This document shows, piece by piece, positions 6,003-8,535 of a DNA stretch of 8,535 nt. The notes beneath the pieces were generated by a model, which had not been told where the DNA came from, searched no databases, and saw only the letters and a program-made list of their open reading frames with translations. Position 1 is the first letter of the stretch. Each line of letters begins with the position of its first letter. The position numbers were made by a program, and so were the translations under genes. Source of the DNA: Bradyrhizobium sp. (GTDB taxonomy: Bacteria; Pseudomonadota; Alphaproteobacteria; Rhizobiales; Xanthobacteraceae); contig JAQGKJ010000861.1 of NCBI GenBank assembly GCA_028290165.1, positions 1 through 8,535 on the forward strand, read 5' to 3'.

Positions 6003-7602
6003 ATCGTTTGTCTCGCTTACGGTTGACAGCCGCAGGGTTGAGTTCGTTGAGGATGACACCGATCAGCTTGCGCTGCGCGCCGCCAAGCGCGGCAATGATG
6101 TTTTCCATGCAGTCGTTGATGTCGAGGCGCGCCGGCAGGATCGCGACGATGCCGTCGGCGATCTCGAGCAGCTTGCGGTCGGCGGCGCTCCAGGGCATCG
6201 CCGGCCCGTCGAGGATCACAAGATCGTAGCCGCCGGCGGAGCGCGCCTGTGCGATCGTCTTGCGGATCGCCTCGCCCGCCTTGGTGTCGCATCCCTTGAT
6301 CACGGGCAGGATCGAGATTCCGTTCGCGGTCTTGATTGCGCGCGAAGCCTTGGTGCCGATGCTGAGCCAGCTCAGGCGGCTGGCCTCGCTCTGGCCGAAG
6401 CCATTCATTTTGGTCGAAAGCGCGTGCGTTCCGTGATCGGCGTCGATCACCAGCACCCTGGCGCCGTCGCGCGCGGCCGCAATTGCAACGTTGAGCACAG
6501 CGATGCTGCGATCCTCGCCGGCGCCGGCGCCGATCATGGCCATCACCGGCATCTCGTTGACGGGCGAGCGTTTCGCCAAAATCGCGTGCATGTCGTGCGT
6601 GGCGTTGAGAAACGTCGTCATCGGGAAACCGGCGCGCAGCGTCGGCCAGCCGATCCGCGTCACGTCTGGAATGCCGCCAATGGCCAGGATGCCGCCCAAG
6701 GTACGCACCACGTCGGATTCCTGCAGCCGCATGATCAGCGGCTTTTCGATCGCCGCGGCTGGCGGCTGCGGCAGGGGTTCAATTTCCGGCGCTTGTTTCG
6801 ATGGCGGCGTCGGGGCCTTCGCCCTCGAACTTACCGGCTTCGGTTCGCTGGTATCGGGTGGCAGCCGATCGGCGGCAACAACCAAGGCAGAAGCGCCGAG
6901 CGCGCCGAGCATGAAGCCGAGCATCGCGAGCAGACTCATGGTCGGCGGGAAGTTGCGCCGCTGCGGCACGGTGGCCTCGCCGATGATCCGCGCGCTCGAG
7001 GTGTTGAGGGTTTCCTGTTCCTCGGTTTCGCGCGAGCGCTTGAGGAACGATTGATAGACATCGCGGCTGGCTTCGACGTCGCGTTCGAGTTCGCGAAGCC
7101 GGACCGACGCCTGGCTGAGCTGGACGCTCTGGCGTTTCTGCGTCTCAAGCGCCCTGTTCAAGGAGGTTTCGTAGTCGCGGGCACGGGTCAGATCATTCTT
7201 TGCCGACTGCGCGAAGCGCTCCACCTCTTCGTTGATGGTGCGGCGCAGGTCCTCGACCTGCTTCTCCATCTGGCGCAGCGAAGGATGCAGCGGGCCCAAT
7301 TCGCTGGTCAGTTCCGCATAGCGCTTGCGCGCCTCGGCGTACTGCGCGCGCAAATTGGCGATGGTCGGGGACTGCAGCGCTTCGGGTATGGCGCCGGCGT
7401 CGGTCGCGGCGCGGTGGCTTGCTTCGATCTGATCATATTTGGCTTGCGCGTCGAGCGTCAGTGCGCGGGCCGCGGCGAGCCGCTGGTTGCTGGCGGAAAG
7501 CTGCTGGTCGCTGATCAGCGTATCCTGGGTGCCTACGAAATTATTCTGCGCCTTGTAGGTGGCAAGCGCATTCTCGGCGTTGCGAAGCCGTTCCTGCAAT
7601 TC
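5995..7602 (-). CDS. C-terminal part of the exoP/gumC-like protein (coiled coil, second helix, altered BY-kinase-like domain)
   Basis: Codons 223-757. First comes a long coiled coil with Gln/Arg/Glu heptads (about 224-425), including the conserved LGPLHPSLRQMEKQVEDLR region (324-342). Then the conserved ATVPQRRNFPP before helix 2 (432-442), helix 2 (about 444-466), and a proline-rich cytoplasmic linker (about 470-505). The nucleotide-binding domain follows. Its Walker A place reads GAGAGEDRS (580-588, bases 6505-6531) where GxGKS/T is expected, while Walker A' VLVIDAD (605-611) and Walker B YDLVILDGP (681-689) are kept. The C-terminus ends KRYA with one tyrosine and no tyrosine cluster. No convincing restart follows the TAG: a TTG at 7599 has an AGGA too close to it, and the first ATG (7269) lacks a clear site. 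Confidence 0.75.
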   Translation of the reverse strand, partial: ELQERLRNAENALATYKAQNNFVGTQDTLISDQQLSASNQRLAAARALTLDAQAKYDQIEASHRAATDAGAIPEALQSPTIANLRAQYAEARKRYAELTSELGPLHPSLRQMEKQVEDLRRTINEEVERFAQSAKNDLTRARDYETSLNRALETQKRQSVQLSQASVRLRELERDVEASRDVYQSFLKRSRETEEQETLNTSSARIIGEATVPQRRNFPPTMSLLAMLGFMLGALGASALVVAADRLPPDTSEPKPVSSRAKAPTPPSKQAPEIEPLPQPPAAAIEKPLIMRLQESDVVRTLGGILAIGGIPDVTRIGWPTLRAGFPMTTFLNATHDMHAILAKRSPVNEMPVMAMIGAGAGEDRSIAVLNVAIAAARDGARVLVIDADHGTHALSTKMNGFGQSEASRLSWLSIGTKASRAIKTANGISILPVIKGCDTKAGEAIRKTIAQARSAGGYDLVILDGPAMPWSAADRKLLEIADGIVAILPARLDINDCMENIIAALGGAQRKLIGVILNELNPAAVNRKRDKRYA

Positions 7603-7605
7603 CTA
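7603..7605 (-). other. In-frame amber codon (TAG) in the exoP/gumC-like gene
   Basis: The plus strand reads CTA here, so the minus strand reads CTC TAG GAA TTG. The TAG is in the same frame as the sequence on both sides. It falls in the region that links the Wzz region to the coiled coil. Confidence 0.95.
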
Positions 7606-8268
7606 GAGCCGGCCCGACAGATCCGAGGTCGCCCGCCCCGCGGCGGTGGCCTGCGACTTCTTCGATTCGGCCAAATATGCGTTCGAGATCGCGTTGGCGA
7701 GCATCGCGGCCGTCGCCGGGTCGTGCGACCACACCTCGATGTCGACGATGAAGGTGCGATCGGTCTTTCTGACGGTGATGTGGCGGTTCAAGGCTTCCAG
7801 CGCCGCCGTCTGGCCGAGCCTTGGCTCGCCGGTGGAATGGATCTCCAGCCCGAACAGGCCGAGCAGTGACGCCAGAATGCCCTTGGACTCGCCGCCGAAC
7901 TCCGGATCCTGGTCGAGATGGGTATCCTGGATCACCGGCAGCAGCACGCTGCTCGAGGTGATTAGGCGGGCCTGGCTTTCGACCACCATCGCAAGGCCCG
8001 AAGTGTCCTGGGCACGCGGCGTGAGCTCGCGGTCGACCAGCTGCAATTCGCGGGGATCGACATAAAGCTCGGCGGTCGCCGTGAACCTTGGCGTCAGGCT
8101 CTTGCCGACCATGACCGCGGCGCTGGCGCAGATCAGCGCCGCCATCGCAATCGCGACCCTTCGCCGCCACAACAGGCGGACGAACTGCAGCACACTGAAG
8201 CCCGCGGCCGGCGATGCTTGCCGGGCGGCTGGCGTGTGCTGATTTATCGGTTGATCATAGGCAAGCAT
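7603..8268 (-). CDS. N-terminal fragment of the exoP/gumC-like protein (first helix and Wzz region)
   Basis: Residues 1-221 as translated up to the TAG. A short cytoplasmic tail carries a basic stretch RLLWRRR (31-37) just before transmembrane helix 1 (about 38-57). The periplasmic Wzz-type region begins with the family-typical FTATAELYVDPRELQLVDRE (62-81), followed by VVESQARLITSSSVLLPVI (95-113) and ending with EVWSHDPATAAMLANAISNAYLAESKKSQA (178-207), the start of the coiled-coil stalk. If made alone, this piece would be a single-pass membrane protein lacking most of the coiled coil and helix 2. It would be unlikely to work as a co-polymerase, though it might poison oligomers. Confidence 0.75.
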   Translation of the reverse strand: MLAYDQPINQHTPAARQASPAAGFSVLQFVRLLWRRRVAIAMAALICASAAVMVGKSLTPRFTATAELYVDPRELQLVDRELTPRAQDTSGLAMVVESQARLITSSSVLLPVIQDTHLDQDPEFGGESKGILASLLGLFGLEIHSTGEPRLGQTAALEALNRHITVRKTDRTFIVDIEVWSHDPATAAMLANAISNAYLAESKKSQATAAGRATSDLSGRL

Positions 8269-8440
8269 GGTCCCCAGCTTCCATTCGAACTGCCGCACGC
8301 ATCGGCTGAGGGGTTACTCTTCGGGTCACGCCACGCGCGCTGGCATTCAGCGCGGAACAAACGCCACAGGAATAATTAACCATACTCATCGGGGGACTAT
8401 TCACCGAAATGGCAAAAAAAGCGTTTATGCGCCCGCGCAT
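8255..8440 (-). CDS. Possible 61-residue leader ORF upstream of the exoP-like gene
   Basis: An ATG at 8440 has a very good Shine-Dalgarno sequence (GGAGG seven bases upstream, CCTCC at 8448-8452 on the plus strand). The frame runs to a TGA at 8255, overlapping the first 14 bases of the exoP-like gene in another frame. Such an overlap could couple translation. The predicted peptide has four cysteines, no membrane segment and no recognisable family, and it spans a region that also looks like a promoter. If transcription starts inside it, it is not expressed. I list it as a weak candidate only. Confidence 0.2.
   Translation of the reverse strand: MRGRINAFFAISVNSPPMSMVNYSCGVCSALNASARGVTRRVTPQPMRAAVRMEAGDHACL
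8336..8354 (-). repeat. Hairpin in the exoP-like gene leader
   Basis: CGCGCTG and CAGCGCG form a perfect 7-bp stem with the 5-base loop GCATT, about 70 bases before the ATG at 8268. It would be in the 5' untranslated region if transcription starts at the AT-rich stretch near 8376. A role in mRNA stability or regulation is possible but unproven. Confidence 0.35.
8376..8383 (+). promoter_or_regulatory. Possible CtrA half-site (TTAACCAT)
   Basis: The 8-mer TTAACCAT equals the half-site motif reported for the cell-cycle regulator CtrA in Caulobacter. It lies in the AT-rich part of the exopolysaccharide leader, about 110 bp before the ATG at 8268. The full TTAA-N7-TTAA motif is absent, and an 8-mer can occur by chance. 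Confidence 0.25.
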
Positions 8441-8535
8441 GATGACGCCTCCGCCGTGTTCCAAATTGGGATTTGCCGGCGCGATATCGTCTCAACCGCA
8501 TGCGTGATGGGCGCTGGCGAACAGCTACAGAGGCT

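Larger units (their letters stand above)
5995..8268 (-). pseudogene. exoP/gumC-like polysaccharide chain-length and export protein, interrupted by in-frame TAG
   Basis: One reading frame of 757 codons is open from ATG 8268 to TGA 5995 except for a TAG at codon 222 (7603-7605). The order is the classic one of the polysaccharide co-polymerase family (Wzc, ExoP, GumC): transmembrane helix, periplasmic Wzz region, long coiled coil, second helix, proline-rich linker and a cytoplasmic nucleotide-binding domain. Total length is normal for that family. No other stop or frameshift is present, and the residues either side of the TAG (SGRL, then ELQERLRNAENALATYKAQN) read as continuous family sequence. 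One base change from GAG, AAG or CAG would explain it. An alternative GTG start at 8298 would add ten residues; GGGGA lies just before ATG 8268. It is the first gene of an operon with the wecG-like gene and galE. Either a recent nonsense mutation, a sequencing error or read-through could be true. Confidence 0.8.
8269..8535. promoter_or_regulatory. Leader and promoter region of the exopolysaccharide operon
   Basis: These 267 bases hold no confident gene. The stretch at about 8361-8400 is clearly more AT-rich than its surroundings, as promoters are. It contains TTAACCAT (8376-8383), which matches the CtrA half-site described in Caulobacter. Nearer the gene, a perfect hairpin is formed by CGCGCTG (8336-8342) and CAGCGCG (8348-8354). 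Further out, a 14-bp palindrome ATGCGC-GG-like (8427-8440) lies next to seven T on the minus strand (8414-8420). Exact -35 and -10 boxes could not be assigned. A plus-strand ATG at 8507 runs off the window and has no ribosome binding site. Confidence 0.4.

Noticed and set aside
7597..7605. Two separate genes with translational restart at TTG 7599 after the TAG
   Set aside because: The AGGA before TTG is only about one base away, too close to act as a ribosome binding site, and both pieces align as parts of one known family. A single interrupted gene is simpler.
5878..7869. A 663-codon open frame on the plus strand across the exoP-like and wecG-like genes
   Set aside because: It is the antisense of well-recognised minus-strand genes. 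Its translation has no family features and is Arg/Gly/Ala rich, as expected from high-GC antisense frames.
8409..8507. A 32-codon plus-strand ORF from ATG 8409
   Set aside because: Very short, no ribosome binding site, no recognisable product, and it covers the A-run that is part of the leader region.

Overview
The window looks like chromosomal DNA of a high-GC alphaproteobacterium. The protein style (an EAL protein with a long basic tail, a secreted DUF1080 protein, a GumC/ExoP-like protein with WecG and GalE) most resembles Bradyrhizobium or a close relative. This is a judgement from recognition, not from a search. I see no rRNA, tRNA, insertion sequence, CRISPR array or integrase, and no sign of recent transfer.

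Layout from left to right. (1) Bases 2-835, plus strand: the C-terminal end of a cyclic-di-GMP phosphodiesterase (EAL domain), cut by the window edge. (2) Bases 876-3329, minus strand: a secreted cupin protein (2862-3329), then a 14-helix DHA2-type MFS exporter (1236-2768), then a 97-residue protein of unknown function (876-1169). (3) Bases 3330-3558: a divergent intergenic region containing a striking 55-bp nested palindrome next to the cupin ribosome binding site. (4) Bases 3559-4164, plus strand: a secreted DUF1080 (3-keto-disaccharide hydrolase-like) protein. (5) Bases 4151-8268, minus strand: an exopolysaccharide operon read as exoP/gumC-like gene, wecG-like glycosyltransferase, galE. (6) Bases 8269-8535: the leader and promoter region of that operon.

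The polysaccharide operon is the core. GalE would supply UDP-galactose, the WecG/TagA/CpsF-type enzyme would add a sugar to a lipid-linked intermediate, and the Wzz/GumC-like membrane protein would control chain length and export. The genes are very tightly packed: there is an 8-bp overlap and then a single base between coding regions. The first gene carries an in-frame TAG at 7603-7605 and is otherwise open over its full 757 codons. It is therefore a fresh nonsense mutation, a sequencing error, or a read-through case. Its nucleotide-binding domain also has an altered Walker A motif (GEDRS where GxGKS/T is expected) and no C-terminal tyrosine cluster, so it is probably not an active tyrosine autokinase.

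I did not find a clearly novel multi-gene system. The observations most worth checking are the amber codon in the exoP-like gene, its degenerate kinase domain, and the nested palindrome between the cupin and DUF1080 genes.
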